DNA of 64,000 bases from Bathynomus jamesi. Lineage: Eukaryota; Arthropoda; Malacostraca; Isopoda; Cirolanidae. This document shows, piece after piece, positions 54,011-64,000 of the stretch (position 1 is the first letter of the stretch; each line of letters starts with the position of its first letter). The notes below the pieces were generated by a model that did not search any database, was not told the origin of the DNA, and saw only the letters and a list, made by a program, of their open reading frames with translations. The stretch lies in assembly GCA_023014485.1 (NCBI GenBank), contig JAJOZX010001075.1:814501-878500 (forward strand). Reading direction: 5' to 3'. The translations under genes were made by a program, and so were the position numbers.

Positions 54011-54140
54011 GCTACATAATCTGGACGCGGTGGATGGTCTCCCATCCAACTACTACTACTACTACTACTTCCCACACCCAATGTCGCTTAACTTCGCTAA
54101 TCGACGGGAAGCGGTGTTACGACAGTGGCAACGATGTAGC
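54011..54140 (-). repeat. 5S rRNA-derived sequence (pseudogene or 5S-type SINE head)
   Basis: On the minus strand: GCTACATCGTTGCC, GATTAGCGAAGTTAAGCGAC (box A region), TTGGATGGGAGACCATCC (box C region) and ATGTAGC, which pairs with the start as helix I. A (TAG)6 expansion sits just before the TTGGATGGGAGACC block where 5S RNA has AGTACT. Pol III internal promoter elements are largely intact. Confidence 0.78.
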
Positions 54141-54249
54141 CCAGAAGTTCTGTAAGATTCCTCAGTTTGTCACGATAAAACAGTGTTTTAACTCCCGAAA
54201 ATAAAGAAAAAAATTAAAGGTTACGTGAAAATTATTCGAACAATAAATA

Positions 54250-55090
54250 TCAATAAAGAAGAATCGGAAACTACGAGGACCACTCAATATATTTTGCTTC
54301 ACCATTTTTTTTCTTTCCAAGTTTCCTTGTAAATTCCGGAAATTTTTTACACAAGTGGTTACATACCTTTTTTACAAGTTTTTATTTTTCCACATAGTTT
54401 CCATCCTTTTCTACGGCTTTTCTCCACCTCGAAAAAAGGGCCTTTATTCCTTGACGGTAAAAGTCCACTGGGTTCCGCTGGAGCCACCTCATAACCTCCT
54501 CAACAACTTCATCGTCACTCTGAAACTCTGACACTTTCTCCCACGAATAGCATCCTTCATTGGCTCAAACAAATGGAAGTCTGAAGATGCCAGATCCAGG
54601 CTGTATGGAGGGTGGGGTAACAGTCAAGCGCACTTTTGTGATGACCTCCCTTGTTTGCAAACTGTTGTGTGGTCTTGCGTTATCGTGCAAAAAAAGGACG
54701 TCTTCCAGTTTTCTCTCTGGTCGAACTCGCTTTATACGTCTCTGGAGTCTCTGTAGGGAAGAATTATATGCCTCTGAGTTGATTGTTTGTCCTTTCTTCA
54801 TAATGTCCACCAGAATCACCCCTTTCATGTCCCAGAAGATGGTGGCCATAACCTTTCGTGCAGAGGGAGCCATTTTGAACTTTTTCTTGCGTGGGGAGTC
54901 TGCATGATGCCACTCCATGGATCGACGTTTTGTTTCAGGTTCAAAGTGGTGTACCCAAGTCTCATCCCCAGTCACAATTCGTGAAAGGAAGTCGTCCCCT
55001 TCTGTCTCGTATCGAACCAACGACTCAGAAGCAATTTCTTTTCATTGGGCTTTGTGATCTTCATTCAGTTCGCGAGGAACAAACGGTGAA
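54250..55090 (-). mobile_element. mariner element, 5'-truncated
   Basis: Left end (gene 3' side) near 54262 with ACGAGGACCACTCAATA; the right end is cut near 55090 inside the gene. Confidence 0.85.
54400..55090 (-). pseudogene. mariner transposase (DD34D type), catalytic part
   Basis: Readable from SSRELNEDHKAQ (55085), stop, KEIASESLVRYETEGDDFLS, RIVTGDETWVHHFEPETKRR (first Asp), MEWHHADSPRKKKF, ATIFWDMKGVILVDIM, LFLHDNARPHNSLQTREVIT (second Asp); a frameshift then destroys the SPDLASSD block. The terminal residues WLQRNPVDFYRQGIKALFSR-like are visible near 54450. Confidence 0.88.
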
Positions 55091-55536
55091 GTAGTATCCC
55101 CGCGTTTGGGGAGAGGAAATTGGGGTGTTCTGAAATCCTCCCCCTGGAGGCCTTAGCCTCCGTTATAAGGGGCCACCCCTTCCTTAAGCTCCTAACCCAT
55201 TTATGGGGCTTCACAGGTCTTAATGAAGGGCATTTGCCCCTTGAGGGGCCCTTTCTACCTTGTGATTAAAAAAAAGGATTCATCCTCGCTTTCCTTCACG
55301 AGAAAAAATCCTTCTGTGGGGTTCTTTCACGGTCTTTCATGAGACAAACAAAATCAAACAAACACAAAAACGTAGACAAAGACAGAGTTTGACACTTAAT
55401 TTTAAACTTATACCCTTAAACATTAGAAATGAAAACTTAAAAACAATTAAATGAAAAAGTGTTTAATAGACAACGAGAGTATGCAGCGACCTCAAAGCAT
55501 ATTATTATATTCTAATACCACATTACCTCTTCAAAT
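55091..55536. other. GC-rich block with short palindromes, no gene
   Basis: 55100-55330 holds GGAGGCCTTAGCCTCC, AAGGGGCCACCCCTT and GGGCATTTGCCCC palindromes. Unrecognised repeat fragment. Confidence 0.5.
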
Positions 55537-55739
55537 TAGGCTGACCATACGTACCGTTTTGAACGGGACAGTACTGTTTGTTTTATATTTCCTGGCCGTC
55601 CCGTCGTTTTAATAAAAATGTCAATTTTGTCCCGGTTTATGTACTTACTTTTTCATGAATACAGAATATTACATAACCCCCGTCCCTTTTTTGCCATCCC
55701 AATGTCCCGTTTTTGTCTCAAGAAAATATGGTCAGCCTA
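55537..55739. mobile_element. hAT-type MITE with perfect 8-bp target duplication
   Basis: Ends TAGGCTGACCATA and TATGGTCAGCCTA; CTTCAAAT at 55529-55536 and 55740-55747. 203 bp, with GTCCCG words on both arms. Confidence 0.96.
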
Positions 55740-55747
55740 CTTCAAAT

Positions 55748-56104
55748 GTAATTCGATTTTCACATGTTAACAAATTGCGAACATCACAAAAATAAAATAA
55801 GTTTAAACATATTTTAAATCAAAAACAATTTCTTTGTTTAATAGCTGTATTATGAAAAATACAATGAAGGTTTATTATTTTAATTTAAATAAATTAATTT
55901 CTCTCTTTTTTAAGAGAAAATGACTTATTTTCATCCGATCTGAACCTTAAACACAATCAAATACAAGATCTTTTTATACATTCATAACACATGCTTAATT
56001 GTTTATTTACTTTTAGATATAGAGTTTTCTGTTATTTACATCGCTATAGACCATAACATTCACATGACATATTCTCGTATGTGAACTAATAATTTTACTG
56101 TACT
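55748..56104. other. No gene recognised
   Basis: AT-rich sequence between a hAT MITE and the LINE A copy. Confidence 0.6.
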
Positions 56105-57040
56105 AAGGCTCATGGAATCAGGGGTGTAGTAGTAAATTGGATAGAAGAGTGGTTGCGAGGTAGGAAACAGAGGGTGGTCGTTGATGGAGCGGAGTCGTGT
56201 TGGGCTAATGTAGCGAGTGGCGTTCCTCAGGGTTCTGTATTGGACCCCTTGCTTTTTCTTATATATATTAACGATTTAGATGTCGGCCTAGTCAGTACAG
56301 TTTCAAAGTTTGCGGGTGACACGAAGCTGGGTGGTAGTGCGATTAATGACGAAGATAGAGGTAAAATCCAGGGAGATCTAAAAATCGTTGATTGGTCAGT
56401 CACATGGCAAATGAGATTTAACGTCGATAAGTGCAAAATTTTGCATATAGGTTCGCGTAACGGTAATTTTGCACATAGTATGTCAGGAAAAGAGTTAACA
56501 AGCGTAGAGCAGGAAAAAGATTTAGGAGTTATAGTCACTTGTGATTTAAAAGAAGCGAAACAAAGTACAGCAGCGGTCAATAAAGCGACCAAAGTGTTAG
56601 GTTTTATAGCTCGGAATTTTTAGTACAAATCGCGCGATATTATAGTCCCTCTTTATAAATCATTAGTTAGACCCCATTTGGAGTACGCGGTCCAATTTTT
56701 GAATCCACATATGCGTAAAAATGTAAACAAAATCGAAAGAGTTCAAAGACGAGCAACTAAGATGATTCCGTCGCTTAGGTCAAAGCCGTACGAGGATAGG
56801 CTTAAAGAGTTAAAATTGGCTACACTCGAGACTCGGAGGCTAAGGGGTGATCTAATCTAGATTTTCAAAATTATGAATGGGTTCGATAACGTAGGTTCGA
56901 GACAACAGTTGCCAAAAACTTTTTACGCATAGAATAGTAAATAGGTGGAATAGTTTGCCGGTAGAAGTAATTAGTAGCACGTCTATAAACATGTTTAAAA
57001 ATCGATTAGACGCATATGTTGATAGATTGGGTATAGTTTA
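56105..57040 (+). mobile_element. CR1-like LINE A copy 2, 5'-truncated within RT
   Basis: Begins within the RT at RGVVVNWIEEWLRGRKQRVV, includes SGVPQGSVLDPLLFLIYIND, FAGDTKL (active site Gly replaces the first Asp of ADD), the QMRFNVDKCKILHIGSRN block, and YKSLVRPHLEYAVQF; stop codons at 56624 and 56860. Ends near 57040. Truncation at the 5' side is normal for target-primed reverse transcription. Confidence 0.92.
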
Positions 57041-57954
57041 AGGTAGTAAAATTAAGGCTTTGTGGTGATAGATCCCACAGTTCAACACAAGTGTTGTGGG
57101 ATATAGGGAGGCAGCATCTTGGGTTAGGGGATACTCTCTGTCCTTACACACCCCATTTAAAGAGATTCCTCTGCCGAGGGGTGCCACCCATAGTACTGTG
57201 AGGTATTGAAAAACTCATGATCTTCACTTGCCCCACAAACACCTTTAAATGGGAGACCCACAATGGGTGCACACACATTTCTACATTACTGTACAGTCTT
57301 TACAGCCACACCTACACTTTTCTTCCTAAGTATATATATTGTAATGTATATGGTTGTAAATTGTGACTTGGTCCGCAATTGATATGGACCGTGACTCATT
57401 TTTGGTTGGCAAGGTACTAGTATTGATGAATACCGTAATGAAATTGACTGGATTCTTTGGATCTGATATATTTGCATGTCGGTTATAAATAGATATAGAG
57501 TGTAACATATTTGCGGATAGTAGTCTATTATGACTTGATCCTCTGGATCCAGAGATTCTATCTTTAGCTTTAAATTGATAATTAATTAGTTTTAAAATGA
57601 TAATTATTTAGTTTTGTAAAAATTGGTCGTTGCCATTGTACAGGCAGTTTTTACATAGTTGAGCCACCTCGATTGGCCGAAGTGGCCCCTAGTGTGCCTA
57701 CTATAAAAATTTATGTTCTTGTTGTTCGGAACCACGTAAAATTGTAGGTCCCCTCCGCCACCACGGAGGACATGCACAATACACAATTACGAACACAGTT
57801 CGGAAGACCAGCCATGAGTGGATCCTAGGGTCTTTGTTGGTCTGAACATTATGACATTATACCTTATGATCGAATGAATCACATTATTTTATTTACAAAA
57901 CTAGAAGGCAGGGAATTTCCCATGTGCATATTAAATTTAGAATAACATAATATA
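57041..57954. other. No gene; probable LINE 3' UTR then unknown
   Basis: 57041-57290 may be the LINE A 3' UTR; nothing else recognised. Short ORFs have no motif. Confidence 0.5.
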
Positions 57955-58110
57955 CAATGATGAAGTACAAGAATTTAAGTATTGGGGTCAAACCATCTCC
58001 TTCACTGAAGACAGATATAAGAAAATCTCGAAGCCTTTATGGTAAAGCGAAAATGATTGTAAGGAGCTTCTAGTTCTGTACAAGTGAAACTAAAGAAACT
58101 CCCTTTATGC
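57955..58110 (+). pseudogene. LINE RT C-terminal relic (RTE-like), second copy
   Basis: EVQEFKYWGQTISFTED and later SENDCKELL over a frameshift match the relic at 21290-21560 at DNA level (AGAATTTAAGTAT). Confidence 0.65.
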
Positions 58111-58626
58111 AGTAATATATACGAACAGTAATTCGCGGTAATAACGCATAAGGAAAAGTAATTTTTATTAAATAATCTTATTCAAAACTAAAAGGGGCGA
58201 AGCAAGCTAGACGCAGCGTTTAATACAAGATTATTCATTGATAATAATAATATTGGACCAAACTTTAACGTCAATTTTTAAATCATACCGTCACCCTTAA
58301 TTCGATATGCATCTTCTTCGTTATATATTGCTACAAAGAAAACGGAAATATTGTACGCAATATATAGCATATATATATATATATATATATAGTGGTGGAC
58401 AATTTGGCCCACTAGTTATCCTGTAGAACATGTTATGTATTCTATAAAATACACTAGCGTTTCTAGTACCTTTAATAAGGTGTCTTTTCATTCCTACACA
58501 ACGATATGTTAGTTTTCATATTTCTGTCATAATTGGACCCAAATAAATATAGATATATCTACACGTCCTTTTAAATATGGTACACAATTACAAAGTGCTT
58601 TGAAAGATTGTGCGCAATATTCAGCT

Positions 58627-58699
<73 letters not shown>

Positions 58700-59002
58700 G
58701 GATTTCAAACTCAACTTTGGAACCAAATTTTGGTGCAACCACTTTTAGATCACTACAGATACGTCAGAAGTGTTTATCATAGACAATATGTTTCATAAGT
58801 AACTGCATACTGTAACATGTTTCATTCATATGAATTTTATGTGCAGACGAAGCAGAAGGATAAATATTACCGTTGTACGAGAGTAGAGCTTTGAAACTCA
58901 ACATTGATGAATCGATAAAAACACTCCATTCCTTAGGATTGTGCTTCTCAGCCATATATATATATATATATATATGCATATAACTGCAATGACCACGCAG
59001 TA
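58111..59002. other. No gene; long (TA)n tracts
   Basis: TA tracts at 58369-58391, 58631-58697 (about 33 units) and 58954-58976. Confidence 0.75.
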
Positions 59003-59011
59003 TATAAATGA

Positions 59012-59093
59012 ATAGAAACGACATAAGTATTAAGGAACGTCTCTGCACACGAGGAGACGTTCCTTAATACTTATGTCGTTTCTATTCATATAT
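59012..59093. repeat. Perfect 36-bp hairpin beside (TA)n
   Basis: Arms begin ATGAATAGAAACGACATAAG and are exact inverted complements for 36 bp, around loop TGCACACGAG. Either a tiny palindromic MITE or a DNA-repair foldback. Confidence 0.95.
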
Positions 59094-59430
59094 ATATATA
59101 TATATACACTGTATATAGTGTAGTTTCCCCAAATTAAGGGAGAGGCATTAGATCTATTCAACTCTGAAGGAAAATATTTGGTTGTCAAGGATCCAAGATT
59201 TTTTAACCAGCTTCCAAACAATCTCAGGAGAGCCGCAGCAGGCAAGAAGTTAAGTCCTCAAAAGAAGACTAGATGCTTGGCCCAGTACGGTAACAGATGA
59301 ACTCGGTGTACCTAGATATGCGTGGCAGGGAGTGCAAAAGAACAATTCGCTCATTCACCAGGTCTACAGGCAAGGTCCCCCAACATTGTCTGTGTGTGAA
59401 GACAGACCAATACACGGAGTTGCTACGAGG
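59094..59430. other. No gene recognised
   Basis: TA tract then moderate-complexity sequence. A short frame near 59250-59160 on the minus strand has no motif. Confidence 0.5.
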
Positions 59431-59448
59431 CTGCGTGGTGTATGTATA

Positions 59449-60326
59449 GTCCATACCATTTCAGTCTACTTTCTTGTATCTTCCTCGAGATTTCTCCAAC
59501 CTTTGTTGTGCCCCTTATCCTTTCATTCCTTACTCTATCCAACCTTGTCACTCCGCACATCCATCTCAGCATTCTCATCTCCGTTACATCTAGTCTTTTC
59601 TCATGATCTTTCTTTATAGCCCAAGACTCAGCCCCGTACATCATAGCCGGTCTTACCACAGTCTTATACACCTTTCCCTTAACCCTTGCGCCTATTCTTC
59701 GGTCACACAACACCCCTGAAACTTTCTTCCAATTTTTCCAACCAGATTGCACTCTGTGTGTTATTTCTGTGTCCAGCTCACCGTCCTCAGCCACTGTCGA
59801 TCCCAAGTACGTAAACTTACTTACTCTCTTTAACCTCGCTCCCTCTAAACTAATTTCTGAGTCTTGATTTTCGTAGAACCTCAGGTACTCCGTTTTCTTT
59901 CTGCTGATTTTGAACCCTCTGTCTTCAAAAGCCCTCCTCCATTCCTCCAATTTTCTTTCTACTACTTCTCTCCTGTTGCTGCACAGAACAATATCGTCTG
60001 CAAAGAGCATACACCAAGGGGATTGATCTTTTATCCCCTGGCCCAACACATCCATAATCAAAACAAAAAGGTACGGGCTCAAAGAAGATCCCTGATGTAG
60101 ACCAACCCTCACGGGGAACCATTCCGTTACACCTACACTACTCCTAACCTGGGTCCTTGCTCCTTCATACATACTTTGCACCAACCTAACGTACTTCTCC
60201 GGCACACCTTTCTCTCTCATACACCTCCAAACCTCCTGGCGTGGCACTCTATCATATGCTTTCTCTAGGTCGATGAAAACCATGTGCAGTCCCTTTTGTC
60301 GCTCCCAGTGTTTCTCCATCAACTGC
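59449..60326 (-). pseudogene. RTE-clade LINE reverse transcriptase fragment
   Basis: Open from QLMEKHWERQKGLHMVFIDL through EKAYDRVPRQEVW (Asp), LHQGSSLSPYLFVLIMD, MLFADDIVLCSN (active site), FEDRGFKISRKKTEYL, RVSKFTYLGSTVAED, VVRPAMMYGAESWAI, MRMLRWMCGVTRLDRVRN and ESRLKWYG. These are RTE-type motifs. Truncated on both sides: the endonuclease and first RT blocks are missing, and the sequence stops inside the C-terminus. Uninterrupted frame, so a young copy; residues outside 59449-60326 in the longer ORF are TA-repeat and flanking translation. Confidence 0.93.
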
Positions 60327-60360
60327 GTGGTGTATGTATATATATATATATATATATATG

Positions 60361-60440
60361 TATGATGAAAAGAACCATTAGACGAAAGCGCTTGAACACC
60401 ATTCGGTGTTTCCTTTTTCTTCGTGGTTCTTTTCATCATA
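60361..60440. repeat. Short palindromic element, 80 bp
   Basis: Ends TATGATGAAAAGAACCA and TGGTTCTTTTCATCATA. Body CGAAAGCGCTTGAACACCAT. Matches a half copy at 6288-6352. Confidence 0.82.
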
Positions 60441-60486
60441 AATATTATTCACGTGTTACTTTCGTGAGATAATTTTCATATATATA

Positions 60487-61300
60487 TATGTTAACCCCCT
60501 CTTCTATGGCCTGGGTTGGTTCGAAGTCGACGGGGATTCTGGTTAGGAGGCAGCAACGGATTTGTTAATTGCAGTAGTTTCTTCTATACTACTTTCCGAG
60601 TTCTTCTATGTGGCTCGGAGGATTCTGAGAGGCTTAGTAAATTCTCCGAGGTTTCCCCCGATTCTTCTTATAACGTATCGGGAGATTTTAATGACTAAGT
60701 TCTCTGAAGAGAGCACGGCTCGAAGGAGAAGATAAAGACTTTTTCTTATTGTAATTTACTGCTAAAATGTTACAGGTAATGCTCAGCCTCGTAGTCTAAA
60801 TCAGAATGAACATGGAAGAAATTATGGGGGTTTATATACCCTTATTCTGCTAACATCATTATTATTAAATGTTGAAAAGGCTGTATTACTTTTACACAAT
60901 AGTTAAAAATAAAGTAAAATTTTTGCTGTGACAATGGTTAAACAGATAAACAGGATATAGGAAGAGGAAACCATATTGCTATTTTAAACAGCGTATTTTC
61001 AGATCCGATGTTTTCTGGGTCTGCCAAGTTAATTAGAAATGGAAATTGAACTATGCATTTTTACACTAAAATATGCATATGAGCAAAAATTAAAGGTTTA
61101 ACATTTACAATTAAATGCTTAGGCAAGACATGACTTCATCTTTTATAACGAAGAGAGAACGTATACAAAACATGAACATTGCAAAAGTTACTCAGGATTC
61201 ATTGTTGAGCTAAATCTAAAAATGATTAAGAAATTTTTAAAAAGAACAAGTCATCAATTATTTGGCAAAGTAGAAAGCAAATCAAAATTTTATCCCACCG
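60487..61300 (-). repeat. Dispersed repeat family R, copy 2
   Basis: Reverse complement of 29470-30045 with extra sequence in the middle (about 60600-60960). Starts GTTAACCCCC next to (TA)n, as copy 1 does. Confidence 0.82.
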
Positions 61301-62640
61301 GAAAAATAATAATAAAAAAATAATAACAATATCGTCGAGTATACATTCCTAAATGGCGACATAATGTCGGGTCGTACATTGAGTACAATCCCAAGTACAT
61401 CATTGAGTACGTTGTAACTTTGGTTTATTACACTTATGATTATAATTACCAATTAATTCACATTCGCTTATTATCATTAATTATAGTTTCATTAAAGTAC
61501 ATTAATTACATTATATTAAATTATTATCGTTAATTATAGTTTCATTAAAGTACATCAATTACATTATATTAAAATATTACATTTAATTACAATTAAACAG
61601 TTAACTATAGTATTTTTACAGTGTTTCATATTTATAGACAATTAGGATGTTAGGAGTATAACATAAAGTACATGGGCACATACGGTATATATATATATAA
61701 AACACATAATAATGTTTTATGATTAGAAGCAAGCGAGAGGAGATTTTCACCTCAGAAGCACTCGCTTCCGTTGTGGTAGCGGAATTCGAACACTTGCATA
61801 AGCATTTATAAGTATTGCGAGAAATTAATTAATTTAAAGAAAAGAAATAGAAAGAATACATGTGAACGTACTTACATGTAAGGTAACTACGTACGTGATC
61901 ATGATCACTTGCGAACATGTACGAATGCATAAAGTTTTGTACACTGGTAGTCACACAATAGGTTGACAATAGGTAGACAATAGGTAGCTGAATGAATAAT
62001 TAATAAAATTAACAAAAGATAAAGGTCAAGAAAGGAAATGGACGTATGAATGAACAACATATAAATAATAATAGGTTAAAGAATTTACCATACATTGAAT
62101 ACGAAAGATATCCACATACTAAACACGTGATTCAGTACTCAAGGTATGGAAAACCGTGAAGAGAATGAAGTTACTTTATGACATCATAGTTATTCAAATT
62201 ATGACATACGTCAATTCATAATTAATACGCCATAGTTATTTAATTCGTACGTACAATACAAGTCATTATTGGGAGAATTTAGAAGAGATGAATTAGAGCA
62301 ATATAGTAATGAAAGGTTTATAGCCATTATTAAGGAATTGGGTACACTGGAGGAAGGATTAAGTAAATGAATGAAGAAGTACAAACAAGGGTTCACATCA
62401 TGTCACATGCAATGTGTAGGGATGAGGGTTAGATGCAAGACAACAATAATTAATTATCAAGTCTATAATAAATGGAAAATGGAGATATGGGTAATATTGT
62501 GATGGAAATGTTAAACGATCTAAACCGTCGAGTGTCTTGTTTATACTTTATGGGAATGAAATTAAGGGACATTCGCTTCTCACAACGAACCTCCAATGAC
62601 ACAAACATGGATACGACTTAACCATAGAAATGGTAGATAG
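61301..62640. other. No gene recognised
   Basis: AT-rich. Includes a 53-bp tandem duplication (61471-61577) and a short hairpin GAAGCAAGCGAG/CTCGCTTC near 61720-61770. Confidence 0.65.
61471..61577. repeat. 53-bp tandem duplication
   Basis: TATTATCATTAATTATAGTT unit present twice with two differences. Confidence 0.9.
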
Positions 62641-62766
62641 CATGGTTGTAACACTGCAAAAATAGAAAGCAACAAATAAAATTTTATCCAAACTCGTGTT
62701 AGGCGATTTTGGTTCTTATGTAAAAATGAATATTTGATTATATAGGAACTATTCATTGTTCATTTT

Positions 62767-62800
<34 letters not shown>
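62641..62800. repeat. Repeat R fragment ending in (TA)n
   Basis: ACTCGTGTTAGGCGATTTTG matches copy 1 (29500-29545) in reverse; the (TA)n tract spans about 62770-62800. Confidence 0.65.
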
Positions 62801-62802
<2 letters not shown>

Positions 62803-63232
62803 CAATAAAGGAAAAATCGAAATTATTTCTATGCGAAAAGGGAAACAAAAACATCCGAAGCCATCGCGATCTTAAGGAAGAGAAATAATTAACTAAATGA
62901 CGATCTAAAAGAAATATCTGAAACAATGAGAGCCCAGTATGAATCTGTTTTCAGTACCCAAAAAGCGACAAAGCGATACCCGAAATAGATGCATTCTTTG
63001 AAGAGAAATTGCAAGGAGAGTGTATAACAGGCTTTGATTTTACCCCAGAAGATGTAGCGAGAGCTATAAGGCAAATGAAATAGCATTCAGCTGCAAGTCC
63101 GGTCAATTGGAACGCATTATTGATTAAAAATTGTAAATATGAAATAGCTACACCTTGGTACTGTATATGAAGAACATCCATAGAGACTGGGGAAATATCA
63201 TGCATCTTGAAAAGAGCAAACATTGCCCATAT

Positions 63233-63235
<3 letters not shown>

Positions 63236-63316
<81 letters not shown>
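63236..63316. repeat. (TG)n(TA)n microsatellite inside LINE F
   Basis: About 20 TG then 20 TA units lie between the codons for APIY and K-DG. Confidence 0.95.
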
Positions 63317-63319
<3 letters not shown>

Positions 63320-63401
63320 GACGGGGTAGATCTCAAGCAAAGAACTAGTGTCATTGGCGACCCACCTCATCAAAGTAATTGAATGAATAGTTAGAAAGAA
63401 A

Positions 63402-64000
63402 ATCTTCGCTTTCTTGGAGACACTGGAAAGATTCACCGAAAATCAGCACGGATTCCGAACAGGTAGATCATGCCTAATAGAGCACTATATCAATATCCTA
63501 GATGCACTGGAAGGCAATGACAACTACGATGTCATATACACGGATTTTGCTAAAGCTTTCGACAAATGTGCTCATGGTATAATAGCACATAAAATGAAAT
63601 ATATGGGAATATCAGGCAAACTGAGAAAATGGATCTACAGCTTCCTCAGAGAACGTCTACGGGTCGTCAAAATTCAAGGTATATCATCAACAGAATCGGA
63701 GTACGTAGCTCAGTACCACAAGGTACAGTTCTGAGACCCACTCCTGTTCATTATCATGCTAACAGATATAGACAGTGAAGTAAACACCAGCAGCATAGTA
63801 AAACCCTTTGCAGACGATACAAAGGTCAGCAGAACAATCAAGCGATGTAAATGAAGTGGAGGGCTTGCAGAGGGATACGAATAAAACATACAAATGGTCA
63901 GAAGACAACAACATGACATTTAACATCGAGAAATTTCAGCTCTTGAGATATGGTAGAAATGAGGAACTTAAACAGACTGCATATTATATTCCAGATAGAC
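63402..64000 (+). pseudogene. LINE F reverse transcriptase
   Basis: FTENQHGFRTGRSCLIEHYI, DVIYTDFAKAFDKCAHG (Asp), KWIYSFLRERLRVVKIQG, frameshift near 63700, SVPQGTVLRPTP-like, FADDTKVSRTIK (active site, about 63809) and MTFNIEKFQLLRYGRNEEL. Frameshifts at about 63700, 63740 and 63850. Confidence 0.9.

Larger units (their letters stand above)
62820..64000 (+). mobile_element. CR1/Jockey-superfamily LINE F, runs off right edge
   Basis: Pre-RT linker (degenerate), then SKANIAPIY at 63210-63235 split by a microsatellite, KDGVDLKQ, LVSLATHLIKVIE, and the RT. Closely resembles its own reading frame on both sides of the microsatellite. Confidence 0.88.

Noticed and set aside
59864..60100. Plus-strand ORFs across 59.3-60.4 kb
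   Set aside because: Shadows of the RTE reverse transcriptase on the minus strand.
1..64000. CRISPR array, bacterial operon or phage
   Set aside because: No regularly spaced short repeats with unique spacers, and the content is eukaryotic transposons throughout.

Overview
The window looks like a repeat-saturated stretch of an animal genome, most likely an arthropod and possibly a crustacean. Reasons: AT-rich DNA with dozens of (TA)n, (TG)n and (GATA)n microsatellites; TTAGG-type telomeric motifs; many Tc1/mariner elements, including several with DD41D transposases and HTH domains of the type common in arthropods; CR1/Jockey- and RTE-like LINEs; hAT, Mutator and Polinton remnants. There are no bacterial operons and no CRISPR array. 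Nearly every recognisable coding segment belongs to a mobile element, and almost all are broken. The only host-gene candidate is a promoter plus first exon near 17.1-17.4 kb on the minus strand. Species and family names are judgements from motifs; no database search was possible.

Layout. 0-1.6 kb: CR1-like LINE (family A, minus). 1.9-3.1 kb: possible solo LTR. 3.3-4.0 kb: foldback mariner. 4.8-7.1 kb: MITEs and dispersed repeats. 7.1-7.5 kb: tRNA-like 268-bp repeat units. 7.7-11.5 kb: degraded Polinton/Maverick (PolB on minus; capsid-type C-terminus and adenain-like protease on plus) plus unrecognised ORFs. 12.1-14.9 kb: two abutting Tc1 elements, the first a foldback. 15.3-16.6 kb: mariner. 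17-18 kb: host promoter/exon and a 120-bp tandem repeat. 19-21 kb: Tc1 relic and a second copy of the 3.3-kb foldback mariner. 21.3-23.5 kb: LINE relic disrupted by a DD37E Tc1, itself carrying a hAT MITE. 25.3-25.8 kb: hAT element with a (GGAGTC)n body. 26-32 kb: three mariner-superfamily elements, a TTAA MITE, palindromic MITEs and a dispersed repeat. 33.5-36.2 kb: LINE B. 36.6-47.5 kb: a nested tower in which LINE C is cut by a foldback mariner and a 3.27-kb hAT-like transposon and abuts LINE D, which is itself cut by a Mutator-like element. 48.2-51.9 kb: palindromic MITE, Jockey-like LINE E with two insertions, and a Tc1 relic with a hAT MITE. 52.2-53 kb: head-to-head tRNA-like arrays. 54 kb: 5S rRNA-derived sequence. 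54.3-55.1 kb: mariner. 55.5 kb: hAT MITE. 56.1-57 kb: second LINE A copy. 59.4-60.3 kb: RTE fragment between 18-bp direct repeats. 62.8-64 kb: LINE F running off the right edge.

The most striking pattern is that four Tc1/mariner families (five copies) carry two inverted copies of the same end, either two 3' ends or two 5' ends, together with duplicated transposase sequence. One such rearranged form is present twice, 17 kb apart and in opposite orientation, so it has moved since it formed. Exact target-site duplications allow a relative order of insertions in several places.
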